A DNA stretch of 64,000 nt from JAOUEA01 sp040882605 (lineage in GTDB: Bacteria > Actinomycetota > UBA4738 > HRBIN12), in contig JBBEAY010000058.1 of the NCBI GenBank assembly GCA_040882605.1, forward strand, positions 17,955 through 81,954, written 5' to 3'. Each line of letters opens with the position of its first letter. Positions within the stretch are counted from its first letter, which is position 1. A model generated the notes under the pieces. The model was not told where the DNA came from, did no database searches, and saw nothing but the letters and a program-made list of their open reading frames with translations. Position numbers and translations under genes: made by a program. Shown one piece after another: positions 1 to 9,499 of this stretch.

Positions 1-1044
1 TACGAGGCGGGTGAGTTCCCCGCCCGCGAGCTCGCGAAGGAGCTCGGTGAGATGGGCTTCCTCGGTATGCAGCTCGAGGGCGAGGGCATGCTCGGCCTGA
101 ACGCAGTCGCCTACGGACTGGTCGAGCTCGAGCTCGAAGCAGGCGACTCAGGCCTGCGATCGTTCGTCTCGGTCACGAGCGCCCTCGCCATGTTCGCGAT
201 CCTCACCTTCGGAAGCGACGAGCAGCGGGCCGAATGGCTGCCGCGTCTGACGAGCGGCGATGCGATCGGGTGCTTCGGCCTGAGCGAGTCCGACTCCGGG
301 AGCGACCCAAGCTCGATGCGCACGTTCGCCCGGCGTGACGGCGACGACTGGGTGCTGAACGGCACCAAGATGTGGATCACGAACGGCAGCGTGAGCGACG
401 TCGCGATCGTGTGGGCCAACACCGACGAGGGCCTTCGCGGGTTCGCGGTGCCGTGCGATGCGCCGGGGTTCAGCGCCCCCGATATCCACAAGAAGATGTC
501 GCTAAGGGCGAGCGTCACGTCGGAGCTCGTGATGGACGACGTTCGGCTCCCGGCGGGCGCCGTGCTGCCGGGCGTCGAGGGCCTCAAGGGTCCGCTGTCA
601 TGTCTGAACGAAGCGCGGTTCGGCATCGTGTGGGGCGTGATGGGCGCGGCCCGGGCCTGCTTCGAATCGGCGCTCAACTACTCGAAGGAACGCGTGCAGT
701 TCGGCAAGCCGATCGGGGCGTTCCAGCTCACGCAGAAGAAGCTCGCCGACATGGCCATCGAGATCGAGAAAGGCACGTTGCTCGCCTACCATCTCGGCCG
801 CATGAAGGAAGACGGCCGCCTGCGCCCCGAGCATGTCTCGATCGGCAAGCTCAACAACACGCGTGAGGCGATCAAGGTCGCCCGCACGTGCCGGGGCATC
901 CTCGGCGCGAACGGCATCACGCTCGAGTACCCGATCATGCGTCACATGATGAACCTCGAGTCGGTGATCACCTATGAGGGCACCGAAGAGGTGCACACCC
1001 TGGTGATCGGTGGGCTGCTCACAGGCCACCGAGCCTTCGTGTAG
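1..1044 (+). CDS. acyl-CoA dehydrogenase, glutaryl-CoA dehydrogenase-like (5' truncated by window edge)
   Basis: FAD-dependent acyl-CoA dehydrogenase that would pass electrons to the ETF encoded next door. The frame is open from base 1, so the true start lies outside; 347 residues are visible. The mid-domain FAD motif CFGLSESDSGSDPSS and the C-terminal YEGTEEVHTLVIG block are clear; the Glu of YEGT matches the catalytic base of the glutaryl-CoA dehydrogenase group. The ending resembles GCDH more than short-chain butyryl-CoA enzymes, but the substrate is not proven. It converges with the etfBAD operon, whose products would reoxidise it. Confidence 0.9.
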   Translation, partial: YEAGEFPARELAKELGEMGFLGMQLEGEGMLGLNAVAYGLVELELEAGDSGLRSFVSVTSALAMFAILTFGSDEQRAEWLPRLTSGDAIGCFGLSESDSGSDPSSMRTFARRDGDDWVLNGTKMWITNGSVSDVAIVWANTDEGLRGFAVPCDAPGFSAPDIHKKMSLRASVTSELVMDDVRLPAGAVLPGVEGLKGPLSCLNEARFGIVWGVMGAARACFESALNYSKERVQFGKPIGAFQLTQKKLADMAIEIEKGTLLAYHLGRMKEDGRLRPEHVSIGKLNNTREAIKVARTCRGILGANGITLEYPIMRHMMNLESVITYEGTEEVHTLVIGGLLTGHRAFV

Positions 1045-1074
1045 TCGAGAAGGCCGTGACGCACGGCGGTTGAG

Positions 1075-3048
1075 TCATCGCTTGCCGTCTGCAGTCGGCA
1101 GCGCGGAACGGGCGAGCAGGGTCGCGACGTCGACGACCTCGGGTCCCTCGCCCGCCGCGTTCGAGGCGTCGTCGAGCATCACGAGGCAGAATGGGCAGGC
1201 TGTCGCGACGACGTCGGCGCCGGTGGCTGCGGCCTCGGCGAAGCGCGTGTCGTTGATGCGAGTGTCGCCACCTTCTTCCATCCAGAACTTGGCGCCGCCG
1301 GCGCCGCAGCAGAACGATCGCTCGCGGTTCCTCGGCATCTCTTCGAGAGATCCGGTCACGGCGCCGAGCACCTCGCGGGGCGCGTCGTACTTGTCGTTGT
1401 GGCGGCCCAGGTAACACGCGTCGTGGTAGGTCACGGCGACTGACTCGCGTGAGGGATGCAACCGTCCCTCGCGCACCAGTCGGGCGAGCAGCTCCGAGTG
1501 GTGCACGACCTCGTAAGTGCCGCCGTAGTCCGGATACTCGTTCGCGAGGGTGTTGAAGCAGTGGGCGCAGCTCGCGACGATCGTCGTCACGCCGGCTTCG
1601 TTCAGTGTCGAGACGTTGCGCTCCGCGAGCGTCTGGAACAAGAACTCGTGGCCCATGCGCCGGGCCGGGTCGCCCGTGCAGGACTCGCGCTGGCCGAGCA
1701 CGGCGACGTCGATGCCGGCGGCTTGCAGCAGGCGCACCGTCGAGCGCGTCGCCTCGCGAGCGCGCTCGTCGAACGCGCCGGCGCATCCGACCCAGAAGAG
1801 CACCTCGGGCGCGCGGTCGCCGGCCGCGAGCACGCGCACTTCGAGGCCGGCTGCCCAGTCCATGCGGGCGCTCGCGGGCTGGTTCCAGGGGTTCTCGCCG
1901 GCACCCTCCACGCCTCGCAGCAAGGCGCCCGCCTCAGTCGGGAACCTCGACTCGGCCATCACGAGATGACGGCGCAGGTCGATGATCGTGTCGACATGCT
2001 CGATGTCGACCGGACACTCCTGCACGCACGCGCCGCATGTCACGCAGTCCCACACGACCTCGTCGGTGACGGCGTTGGGGACGAGAGGCTGCAGCTCCAC
2101 CACGCCGGCCGGTGACGCCGCGACGACGTGATCGCGCAGTCCCATGATCAGCAGCTTTGGGCTGAGGGGCTTCCCGGTGGCCCAGGCGGGGCAGACGTCC
2201 TGGCAACGACCGCATTCCGTGCACGAGAACAGATCCAGGGTCTGCTTGCGGGTCAGGTCGGTCGCGACAGCGGCGCCGAAGCGCAGGTCTTCCTCTGGGC
2301 CCTCGAGGTCGATGCGCAGCGGCTCGAGCCGACCGCCGGGCCAGGTCTTCGCGAGCCACACGTTCGGAGCTGCCGTGACGATGTGCAAGTGCTTCGAGCC
2401 GGGCAGGTAGACCAGGAAGCCGAGCACGAGCAGCAGGTGGATCCAGACGAGTGCACGCTCGGCTCGTTCGAGCGCCGCGGCACCGAGGCCATCGGCGAAC
2501 CCAGCGAGCCAGCCAGAGACGGGGCCCTCGGCATCGGTGAGCCCGAGCGCGATGCGGGTCGCTTGCCAGAGCAGCAGTGACACCACGATCGCCGTGATCA
2601 TGAGCAGGATGCGATCGGCTTCGCCGAGGTGCGAGCCGCGGAATCGGTCGGGGCGCTGCACCTTGCGGATCACCACGGCGGCCGTGACGCCGGCCAGCAC
2701 GGCGAAGCCGAACACGTCGACGATCCACGCGAACACCGTGGTTTCGCCGATCAACGGAAGGTGGCCGTCGGGATCGACGATCGCGATCGCGGCCTCGGCG
2801 ATCGTGGGCAACAGCACCACGAACCCCCAGAAGATCGCGGCGTGCATGAGGCCCGGCACGAACCGCTGGAACAGCTTCCTCTGGCCGATGACGTGCGTCA
2901 GCTCGCGACCCGCGCGCTCGGCGGTGGCTCCCGTGCGACCGGGGTCGTCGGGGCGCGCGGCACGCAGCGTGGCGACTCTCGGCGCTGCACGGCGCCACGC
3001 TAGGGCCGCCGCTGCGGCGACCACGGCGACGAGGAGTGCCGCGCTCAG
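1075..3048 (-). CDS. etfD: membrane Fe-S oxidoreductase, EtfD-like (ETF:quinone electron transfer)
   Basis: Integral membrane iron-sulfur protein of the HdrD/CCG family. The N-terminal third has several transmembrane helices, then come two 4Fe-4S motifs (CTECGRCQDVCP and CVTCGACVQECP) and two cysteine-rich CCG-type domains (CTGDP, CAHCFN, CYLGRHN, CCGAGG, CPFC). In mycobacteria the equivalent protein EtfD takes electrons from EtfAB during fatty-acid oxidation; placement directly behind etfBA supports that role here. The start is uncertain. The frame stays open into etfA, but the first part there is just etfA read in another frame. A CTG at 3048 overlaps the etfA stop codon and keeps the first membrane helix; GTG at 3024 is an alternative. 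Confidence 0.85.
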   Translation of the reverse strand: MSAALLVAVVAAAAALAWRRAAPRVATLRAARPDDPGRTGATAERAGRELTHVIGQRKLFQRFVPGLMHAAIFWGFVVLLPTIAEAAIAIVDPDGHLPLIGETTVFAWIVDVFGFAVLAGVTAAVVIRKVQRPDRFRGSHLGEADRILLMITAIVVSLLLWQATRIALGLTDAEGPVSGWLAGFADGLGAAALERAERALVWIHLLLVLGFLVYLPGSKHLHIVTAAPNVWLAKTWPGGRLEPLRIDLEGPEEDLRFGAAVATDLTRKQTLDLFSCTECGRCQDVCPAWATGKPLSPKLLIMGLRDHVVAASPAGVVELQPLVPNAVTDEVVWDCVTCGACVQECPVDIEHVDTIIDLRRHLVMAESRFPTEAGALLRGVEGAGENPWNQPASARMDWAAGLEVRVLAAGDRAPEVLFWVGCAGAFDERAREATRSTVRLLQAAGIDVAVLGQRESCTGDPARRMGHEFLFQTLAERNVSTLNEAGVTTIVASCAHCFNTLANEYPDYGGTYEVVHHSELLARLVREGRLHPSRESVAVTYHDACYLGRHNDKYDAPREVLGAVTGSLEEMPRNRERSFCCGAGGAKFWMEEGGDTRINDTRFAEAAATGADVVATACPFCLVMLDDASNAAGEGPEVVDVATLLARSALPTADGKR

Positions 3049-4007
3049 CGCCCGGTCCGTCGTCGGACCTCCTCGGTGAGCGCCGGCAGCACCTGGAACA
3101 GATCGCCCACGACGCCGAGGTCGGCCAAGCGCAGGATCGGCGCCTCGGCATCTTTCGTGATCGCGACGATGCGGCGCGAGCCCTTCATGCCGACGGCGTG
3201 CTGCAACGCCCCGCTGACCCCCGCGGAGAGATACACCTCGGGCTTCACCGTCGAGCCGGTCTGCCCGATCTGCATCGCGTAGGGGACCCACCCCGCGTCG
3301 ACGGCGGCGCGCGATGCGCCGATCGCCGTGCCTCCGATCGCAGCGGCCAGATCTTCGAGGAGCCCGAAGCCGTCGGGCCCACCGAGTCCGCGTCCTCCGG
3401 CGAGCACGACCTTCGCGCCCTCGAGGCTCGGGCCGCTCGCGGCCGCATCTGTCCGTTCGAGCACGCGCACGGCGGCGAGGCCGTGAGGCGCCACCACATC
3501 GACCTCGACGACTTCGGCCGTGCCCCCGACAGGCGATGGCTCGAACGAACGCGGGCGCATCATCACGATGTGGGGAGAGGCGCCCTCGAGGGCGACCTCG
3601 ACGATCGTTGTGCCACCCAGGATCTCGGCGCGTGCCCGGTCGATCGAAGAGAGGTCGACCGCGTTGGCCATCAGCGTTGAGCCGGTGATCGCCTGGAGTC
3701 GCCCGGCGACGTCACGCGCGCGGTAGGACGACGGGAACAGCACGACCTCGGGTGCGTGCGAGGCGACGAGCGCGGCGAGCGTGTGGGCGGCGACGCGCGA
3801 CGTCGGCTCGATGAGGCGCTCGTCATCGGAGGCGTACACGAGCGTGGCGCCGTGATCGCCTAGCGCAGTGGCGCTCGCAACGGCGCCCGGCCCAAGTGCC
3901 ACGGCGCCGACATCGTCGCTGAGCGCTCGGGCCTTCGTGAGCAGCTCGAGCGCCGACGTTGCAACGTCCTCGGCAGAGACGTCGGCCCAGATCCACACGC
4001 GCCCCAT
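3045..4007 (-). CDS. etfA: electron transfer flavoprotein alpha subunit
   Basis: FAD-binding large subunit of ETF, 320 residues, which accepts electrons from acyl-CoA dehydrogenases in the cytoplasm. The C-terminal FAD domain is intact: GRGLGGPDGFGLLEDLA, GASRAAVDAGW, QIGQTGSTVKPEVY, SGALQH and the AITKD stretch. Its ATG lies one base behind the etfB stop, and its stop overlaps the probable start of etfD, so the three genes form a tightly coupled operon. Confidence 0.96.
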   Translation of the reverse strand: MGRVWIWADVSAEDVATSALELLTKARALSDDVGAVALGPGAVASATALGDHGATLVYASDDERLIEPTSRVAAHTLAALVASHAPEVVLFPSSYRARDVAGRLQAITGSTLMANAVDLSSIDRARAEILGGTTIVEVALEGASPHIVMMRPRSFEPSPVGGTAEVVEVDVVAPHGLAAVRVLERTDAAASGPSLEGAKVVLAGGRGLGGPDGFGLLEDLAAAIGGTAIGASRAAVDAGWVPYAMQIGQTGSTVKPEVYLSAGVSGALQHAVGMKGSRRIVAITKDAEAPILRLADLGVVGDLFQVLPALTEEVRRRTGR

Positions 4008-4008
4008 G

Positions 4009-4782
4009 TCAGATCACCCTTGCCTCGGTCAACAGATCTGCGATCTCCGTAGCGGTCCCGGGGCCGGCCTCGATCACGCGTCCACCGGTCTTCGCCGGCG
4101 CGGCTTCGACCGAGACGACTGCTTGGGTCGATCGCGTGCCATCGGCGGTGAGCTCGAGGTCGGCGAGCGTCGGCCGATCGATCGGCTTGGACTTCGCGCC
4201 CATCACGCCCTTGAGGCTCGGGTACCGAGGCTCGGCGACCCCTGTCGTCACGGTGACGAGCGCAGGCATCGGGCACGCGACCATCTCGGTGCCCGCGGCT
4301 GTCTGTCGCTCGGCGCGGAGCTCTGAGCCTTCGACGACGTCGAGCGATGTCGCGAATGTCACGCTCGGCAGGCCGAGGAGCTCGGCGACGGTGATCGGCA
4401 GGGTGCCCGTATACCCGTCGGTGGACTCGACCGCGGCGACGACCAGGTCGACCGGCCCGAGGGAGCGGATCGCGGCCGTGAGCACGCGCGCCGTGACGAG
4501 CGTGTCCGCGCCTCGGAGCGCGTCGTCGGTCACCAGCACGCCGCGCGTCGCGCCCATCGCGAGTCCGCGCTGCACGGCGGCGACCGCGATCTCTGGTCCC
4601 ATCGAAACGAGGGCGACCTCGCCGCCATCGCGCTCCACGAGCTGGAGCGCTCGCTCGAGCCCGTACTCGTCGCCCGGGTCGAGCGCGCCGACGGCTCCCT
4701 CGCGCACGAGCAGATGGTCCTCGCCGAGCCGGGGCGTGCCTTGCGGCTCGGGAACCCACTTCACCAACACGACGATGTTCAC
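4009..4782 (-). CDS. etfB: electron transfer flavoprotein beta subunit
   Basis: Small subunit of ETF, 257 residues, which binds AMP and pairs with EtfA. It opens with MNIVVLVKWVPEP as usual for the family and contains DPGDEYGLERAL and the signature-like stretch around MGAKSKPIDRPTL. It is the first gene of the etfB-etfA-etfD operon. The short gap to the divergent MaoC-like gene (4783-4828) must hold promoters for both directions. Confidence 0.96.
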   Translation of the reverse strand: MNIVVLVKWVPEPQGTPRLGEDHLLVREGAVGALDPGDEYGLERALQLVERDGGEVALVSMGPEIAVAAVQRGLAMGATRGVLVTDDALRGADTLVTARVLTAAIRSLGPVDLVVAAVESTDGYTGTLPITVAELLGLPSVTFATSLDVVEGSELRAERQTAAGTEMVACPMPALVTVTTGVAEPRYPSLKGVMGAKSKPIDRPTLADLELTADGTRSTQAVVSVEAAPAKTGGRVIEAGPGTATEIADLLTEARVI

Positions 4783-4828
4783 GGCCAGATGCTAGCCGTT
4801 GCTACGCTCAGGCCGCAGGAGGTGCCGC

Positions 4829-5272
4829 GTGGGCCGCAGCTATCTGGACGACATCGAGGTCGGGCTCGAGCTCGTGAGCGACGCTCGCACGATCACCGCG
4901 GCCGACATCGAGGTGTTCGCCGATCTCACCGGCGACCACAACCCGCTCCACAGCGACACCGTTGCCGTCGGTGATGGCTCGCCGTACGACGCCCCGATCG
5001 CGCACGGCCTGCTGGTCACCTCGATCTCGAGTGGCCAATCGACATCGGCCGACGACTGGGCCTTAGGCATCTACCTCGAAGAATCCCGGCGGTTCGTCGC
5101 TCCCGTGTATGCGGGCGACGCGATCCGAACCCTCTCGACGGTCACCGACGTTCGGCGGTCACGCTCCAAGCCCGATCGCGGCGTCGTCACGATGCAGGTC
5201 CGCGTGCTGAACCAGCGCGACGAGCTCGTGCAGGAAGGCACCGACATCGTTCTCGTCGGAGCCCGTCCCTAG
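4829..5272 (+). CDS. MaoC-like hydratase/dehydratase
   Basis: Hot-dog fold protein of about 147 residues with the MaoC hydratase motif FADLTGDHNPLHSD near residue 30, followed by PIAHGLL. Family members hydrate enoyl-CoA thioesters, consistent with neighbouring acyl-CoA oxidation genes. I chose the GTG at 4829 because CAGGAGGT lies 6 bases upstream and translation from it begins with GRSYLDDIEVG, the usual family beginning; an upstream ATG at 4799 has no such support. The gene ends 4 bases inside the convergent kinase-like gene. Confidence 0.85.
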   Translation: MGRSYLDDIEVGLELVSDARTITAADIEVFADLTGDHNPLHSDTVAVGDGSPYDAPIAHGLLVTSISSGQSTSADDWALGIYLEESRRFVAPVYAGDAIRTLSTVTDVRRSRSKPDRGVVTMQVRVLNQRDELVQEGTDIVLVGARP

Positions 5273-6195
5273 ATCGGTTCCGCCGCAGCCCTCAACCGAT
5301 CTTCGAGCGCGAGCGACGTTGCGCCGTCGAGCATGCGTGCGAAATGCCGCCCGGCGTAGTCCACGAAGTCGACATCGAGCGTCGAGATCGCCTGCTGCAC
5401 GACACCCCACATCGCTTCGCGGAAGTCCGACATCAGGGTCATCAGCGCGAGGCGCGCGCGATGGCGGTCGAGCACGTCCCCCAGGAAGTAGTGATGCAGG
5501 AGCCGTTCCCGCGCCTCGTCGTCGAGCCCATTGTTCACGGCGAGGTTCCCGAGGTCGAAGAAGACGTCGCCCATGCCCGCGTACTCGTAGTCCACGATCC
5601 ACACGTGGTCGCCGTCGCGCAGGAAGTTGGCGTTCAGCAGATCGTTGTGGCACATCGTGAGCGGCGACGGCGAGGTCGCGAACGTGGCCTCGATGCGATC
5701 GGCAAGGGCGTGCGCATCGTCGTAGGCAGGCGGGATCGTGACCCCGCGAACCGCCGCCGTCTCCCGGTAGCGCTCCACGATGCGGAAGACCGGGAACGTT
5801 GAGGGGATCGGGGGACAGGCGTGGAGCGCGCGGAGCGACGTCACCACGAGCTCGAGCGCATCGCCGGTGCTTAGCTCATCCTGAGGGATGTGCGCGCCAT
5901 CGACGAACCGAGACACGAAGCATCCACCGTCGGGCAGGAACGCCACGACCTCGGGCCCGACGCCGGCGTCGGCCGCCGCCACGGCAGCGCGGTGCTCGTT
6001 CGCCCTGTCGATGCCGAGCAGCGCTGTGTCGTGACCGGGCACCCGCAACACGTACCGCGACCCGTCGACGGTCACCACATAGTTGCGATTCGTGATGCCA
6101 CCCTCGAGCGGTACGACGTCGAACTCTGCGTCGGCCCAGCCGGGCACCGATCGCAGGATCGCATCGAGCGCCGGCTCGAGCATCGCCGTGCTCAC
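5269..6195 (-). CDS. choline/ethanolamine kinase-like phosphotransferase
   Basis: Protein-kinase-like small-molecule phosphotransferase, 308 residues. The ATP-grip start GGITNRNYVV, the Brenner motif CHNDLLNANFL and the metal-binding IVDYEYAGMGD are all present and match the choline/ethanolamine kinase branch. Its ATG overlaps the stop of the glutamine-synthetase-like gene upstream (ATGA), so the two are co-translated. Together with the permease this points to use of an amine such as ethanolamine; the actual substrate is inference. Confidence 0.82.
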   Translation of the reverse strand: MSTAMLEPALDAILRSVPGWADAEFDVVPLEGGITNRNYVVTVDGSRYVLRVPGHDTALLGIDRANEHRAAVAAADAGVGPEVVAFLPDGGCFVSRFVDGAHIPQDELSTGDALELVVTSLRALHACPPIPSTFPVFRIVERYRETAAVRGVTIPPAYDDAHALADRIEATFATSPSPLTMCHNDLLNANFLRDGDHVWIVDYEYAGMGDVFFDLGNLAVNNGLDDEARERLLHHYFLGDVLDRHRARLALMTLMSDFREAMWGVVQQAISTLDVDFVDYAGRHFARMLDGATSLALEDRLRAAAEPI

Positions 6196-7574
6196 CCCCG
6201 TTCGAAGTAGCGGGCGAGCTCCCAGTCGGTGACCGTCAGGTTGTCGAAGGTCGACTGTTCCTGCACGGCGGTGTTGAGGAGATGACCGTAGACGAAGTCA
6301 CCGAACATCTCCTTGGCAGCCTTCGACTTGCGGAACACATCGATCGCCTCGTGCAGGCTGGTCGGCACCCGGGGCACGCGCTTGGCCTCGTAGGCGTTGC
6401 CTTCGAATATGGGCGGCGGCTCGATCTTGTTCTCGATGCCCCACATGCCGGCGGCGACCGTGGCGGCGAAGGCCAAGTAGGGGTTCGCGTCGGCCCCGGG
6501 GATGCGGCATTCCACACGGAACCCCCCGTGTTCGCCGACGGTGCGGTAGCCGGCCGTGCGGTTGTCACGGCTCCACACGATCGCGGTCGGCGCCCACGAT
6601 GCGAGCTGGTAGCGCTTGTACGAGTTCACGGTCGGGGCGAACATCCACGCCATCTCACGAGCGGTCGCCATGATGCCACCCAAGTACCACCGGAACTCGT
6701 CGGTCATGTTGCCGATGCCCTTGTCGCTCCATGTGAGGCTCTTCGTGCCCTTGGCGTTCCAGATCGAGGAATGCAGGTGACACGACGAGCCGGCCTCGTC
6801 CATCGTCCATTTCGCCATGAAGGTGGCCGAGACGCCGTTGAGCGCCGCGATCTCCTTCACGCCGTGCTTGTAGAGCGAGTGGTGGTCGGCGTTGGAGAGC
6901 GCATCGGAATACGTGATGTTGATCTCGTGCTGCCCCTTGCCGAACTCGCCCTTGGAGAACTCGATCGGGATGCCCGCGCCGCGCATGTGGTTGCGGATCT
7001 GGCGGATGATCCACTCGTCCTTGGTGGTCTGCAGCATGTGGTAATCCATGATGTAGCTCGAAGACGGATGCACATCGCGGTACCCGCGCTCGGCCAGCTC
7101 GTCATAGCCGTCCTTGAAGAGATAGAACTCGAGTTCCGATCCGGTCTTGACCGTGAAGCCCATCTCGGCGGCCTTCGCGAGTTGGTCCTTCAGGATCTGG
7201 CGAGGCGCCACGCGCACCGGATCGTCGGAGTCTTCTTCGTAGATGTCGCAGATCACCATGACCGTCTTCTCGAGCCATGGGCACATGCGCAGCGTCGCCA
7301 TGTCGGGCACCATGCGGAAGTCGCCGTATCCGGTCTCCCAGCTCGCGTACTCGTACCCGGGAAGCGGCTCCATCTCCATGTCGACGGCCAGCAGATACAG
7401 GCAGGCGTGTAGCCCCTCGGGCCCAAGGATGTCCTCGAGGAAGAAGTCCGGCAGCACGCGCTTGCCCATGAACCGGCCCTGCATGTCGGTGAACTGGCAG
7501 AGCACCGTGTCGATGTCGCCCGCGGTGGCGAGCTCCTCGAGCTGCTTCGCGGTGAGCATGCCCTGAACGTCCAT
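6192..7574 (-). CDS. glutamine synthetase-like gamma-glutamyl ligase (GlnA-related)
   Basis: Type I glutamine-synthetase fold, 460 residues. Recognisable are the beta-grasp N-terminus (DIDTVLCQFTDMQGRFMGKR), SELEFYLF with the metal Glu, EFGKGQHEIN, SSCHLHSSIW and the NRTAGYR/RVECRIPGADANPYL region. True GlnA is usually about 470 residues; paralogues such as GlnA3/GlnA4 of Streptomyces join glutamate to polyamines or ethanolamine. The operon with a permease and a choline/ethanolamine-kinase-like gene favours such an amine-detoxifying or catabolic ligase over the housekeeping enzyme. Confidence 0.87.
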   Translation of the reverse strand: MDVQGMLTAKQLEELATAGDIDTVLCQFTDMQGRFMGKRVLPDFFLEDILGPEGLHACLYLLAVDMEMEPLPGYEYASWETGYGDFRMVPDMATLRMCPWLEKTVMVICDIYEEDSDDPVRVAPRQILKDQLAKAAEMGFTVKTGSELEFYLFKDGYDELAERGYRDVHPSSSYIMDYHMLQTTKDEWIIRQIRNHMRGAGIPIEFSKGEFGKGQHEINITYSDALSNADHHSLYKHGVKEIAALNGVSATFMAKWTMDEAGSSCHLHSSIWNAKGTKSLTWSDKGIGNMTDEFRWYLGGIMATAREMAWMFAPTVNSYKRYQLASWAPTAIVWSRDNRTAGYRTVGEHGGFRVECRIPGADANPYLAFAATVAAGMWGIENKIEPPPIFEGNAYEAKRVPRVPTSLHEAIDVFRKSKAAKEMFGDFVYGHLLNTAVQEQSTFDNLTVTDWELARYFERG

Positions 7575-7649
7575 GCCTGCCTCCTCACGGAAACGAACGA
7601 GGCGCGGCGACCGTGCTGGCCCGCCGCGCCCGGTCCATCCGATCGTCGC

Positions 7650-9299
7650 CTAGGTGTGCTTCAGCTCGAGGTCGGCCTCGATCGCAGCCAGTTCCTCGGC
7701 TGAGCCCTGCACCTTCGGTCCTGTGAACCACTTGTGGGCGGACACCACCCACCAGAGCCCGGTGATGATGACCACGCTCCCCACGACGATCGGGGTGTAA
7801 TTCAGCACGTCGATCGTCTTGAGCCCGAGCCCTCCCGGGCTGAACTGCGGCATCATCAGGATTACGACGATGAAGAGCACCCAGATCACCGCGATCCAAC
7901 CGATGACCTTGCCCTTCGCCCCGAGCGTCCATGGCCCCGGCTGGAAGGAGTCCCCGGCACGGAGCCGCAGGAACACGGGGATCACGTACGCGATATACAG
8001 ACCGATGACGCCTATCGCGGTGACCGCGAAGTAGGCAACCACCGACCCCAGCCAGTACGCAGGCGCCACGAGAAGCCACGCCAGCACGGCCGCTAGCCAG
8101 ATCGCGTTGGTCGGGGTTCGGGTCCGCTTGTTGATCGAGTGCCAGAGTCGGTGTCCCGGGACAGCGCCGTCGCGAGAGAACGCGTAGATCATGCGCGAGT
8201 TGGTGGTGACCGACGCCATGCCGCAGAAGAACTGTGCGCCCATCACGATGATCAGCGCAAAGATCGCGAGGTTCTTGCCGAAGGAGTCCAAGAAGATGGC
8301 TGCCGGAGCGGCGATGTTCGCCGTCTCCAGTTGGAAGCTCAGCGCAGAGGTGAATCCGCCGTCGGGATTCAGCGCGTACCAGACGCCGAGCAGCAGGATG
8401 TAGCCGAAGATCACCGAGATCACGATCGACTTCCAGATGCCGTTGGGCCCTGAGATCTCGGCATCGTGCGTCTCCTCGGTCATATGGGCCGACGCGTCGT
8501 ATCCGGTGATGGTGTATTGAGCCAGCAGCAGACCGATCAGGAAGACGTAGATCGTCGATCCGAGGAAACCGTTGGTGAATCCCGTTCCGTTGACCAAGCC
8601 GGTCACTTCACCGGTGCCCTCTGTGGTGCTGAAGTTGAAGATCGTCGAGAACGGCGTGTGGTTGTCCGGCACGAACAGGCACATCCCGAAGATCACAGCG
8701 ACACCGATCACGTGCCACCAGACGCTCACGTTGTTGAACAACGCGACGAGTCGCACCCCGAAAGTGTTGAGCAGACCGTGGACAGCCAGCACGACGGTGT
8801 ACGTGCCGACGAGGATGATCTTTGTGATCTCGACGTCGAAGGCGATGTTCATGAACGCACAGACGAACGCTGACAGCCCGAAGTCGATGCCGGCGGTGAT
8901 GGCGACCTGTCCGAGCAAGTTGAACCACCCTGTGAACCATGCCCATGCCGGACCGTTCTTCTTGGCCAACTTCGCGGACCAGTAGTACAGGCCTCCGGCC
9001 GTCGGATAGCTTGAGCACACCTCGGCCATGGCCAGGCCGACGAACGTGACCATGAGGCCGACGAGAGGCCAACCGTAGGCCGAGCTCGCAGGCCCTCCGA
9101 TCACCATGCCGAACCCGAACAGGGTGAGACACCCCGACAAGATCGAGATGATCGTGAAGCTCACCGCGAAGTTCGAGAACCCGGACATGCCACGCTTGAG
9201 CTCTTGCGCGTAGCCGAGCTCGTGGAGTCGTTCGGTGTCGCTCTTGCGACCGGTGCTCGTGCCGGTCGATGCAGCCGCTGTGTTCGCGGCTTCGTCCAT
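7650..9299 (-). CDS. APC-superfamily amino acid/amine permease
   Basis: Polytopic inner-membrane transporter, about 549 residues with roughly 12 helices. The N-terminal ELGYAQELKRGMSGFSNFAVSFTIISI block is typical of the APC amino acid/choline (GABA permease-like) subgroup. The start is the ATG at 9299, preceded by AAGGGGG on the minus strand; the frame is open further upstream but that part has no membrane or family character. It precedes the ligase and kinase genes in the same direction and probably imports their substrate. Confidence 0.9.
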   Translation of the reverse strand: MDEAANTAAASTGTSTGRKSDTERLHELGYAQELKRGMSGFSNFAVSFTIISILSGCLTLFGFGMVIGGPASSAYGWPLVGLMVTFVGLAMAEVCSSYPTAGGLYYWSAKLAKKNGPAWAWFTGWFNLLGQVAITAGIDFGLSAFVCAFMNIAFDVEITKIILVGTYTVVLAVHGLLNTFGVRLVALFNNVSVWWHVIGVAVIFGMCLFVPDNHTPFSTIFNFSTTEGTGEVTGLVNGTGFTNGFLGSTIYVFLIGLLLAQYTITGYDASAHMTEETHDAEISGPNGIWKSIVISVIFGYILLLGVWYALNPDGGFTSALSFQLETANIAAPAAIFLDSFGKNLAIFALIIVMGAQFFCGMASVTTNSRMIYAFSRDGAVPGHRLWHSINKRTRTPTNAIWLAAVLAWLLVAPAYWLGSVVAYFAVTAIGVIGLYIAYVIPVFLRLRAGDSFQPGPWTLGAKGKVIGWIAVIWVLFIVVILMMPQFSPGGLGLKTIDVLNYTPIVVGSVVIITGLWWVVSAHKWFTGPKVQGSAEELAAIEADLELKHT

Positions 9300-9301
9300 C
9301 G

Positions 9302-9335
9302 GAACCCCCTTTTCCCCCGTGAGGGGGGCAGTGAC
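9302..9335 (-). promoter_or_regulatory. G/C-run hairpin in the leader of the permease gene
   Basis: Directly upstream of the permease ATG the minus strand carries CCCCCTCAC followed by GGGGG and then a second G run that forms the Shine-Dalgarno. The runs CCCCC and GGGGG can pair in two alternative ways, which would hide or free the ribosome binding site. This is visible in the sequence; a regulatory role is only a guess. Confidence 0.3.
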
Positions 9336-9499
9336 GGAAACGCTCCGCGTATTACGACCCGACGGCGCTCGGCGAGTCAAGTCCGAGTTCCGTGGTGGTA
9401 GCGCGAACTGACTAGTTATCGCGCCTTCTCGCTTCGCATCCACAGCGGTCGTTCGGCGGGCCGTGCCGACCCTGTGGCCGGACGCGGTACGGTTCCCCG

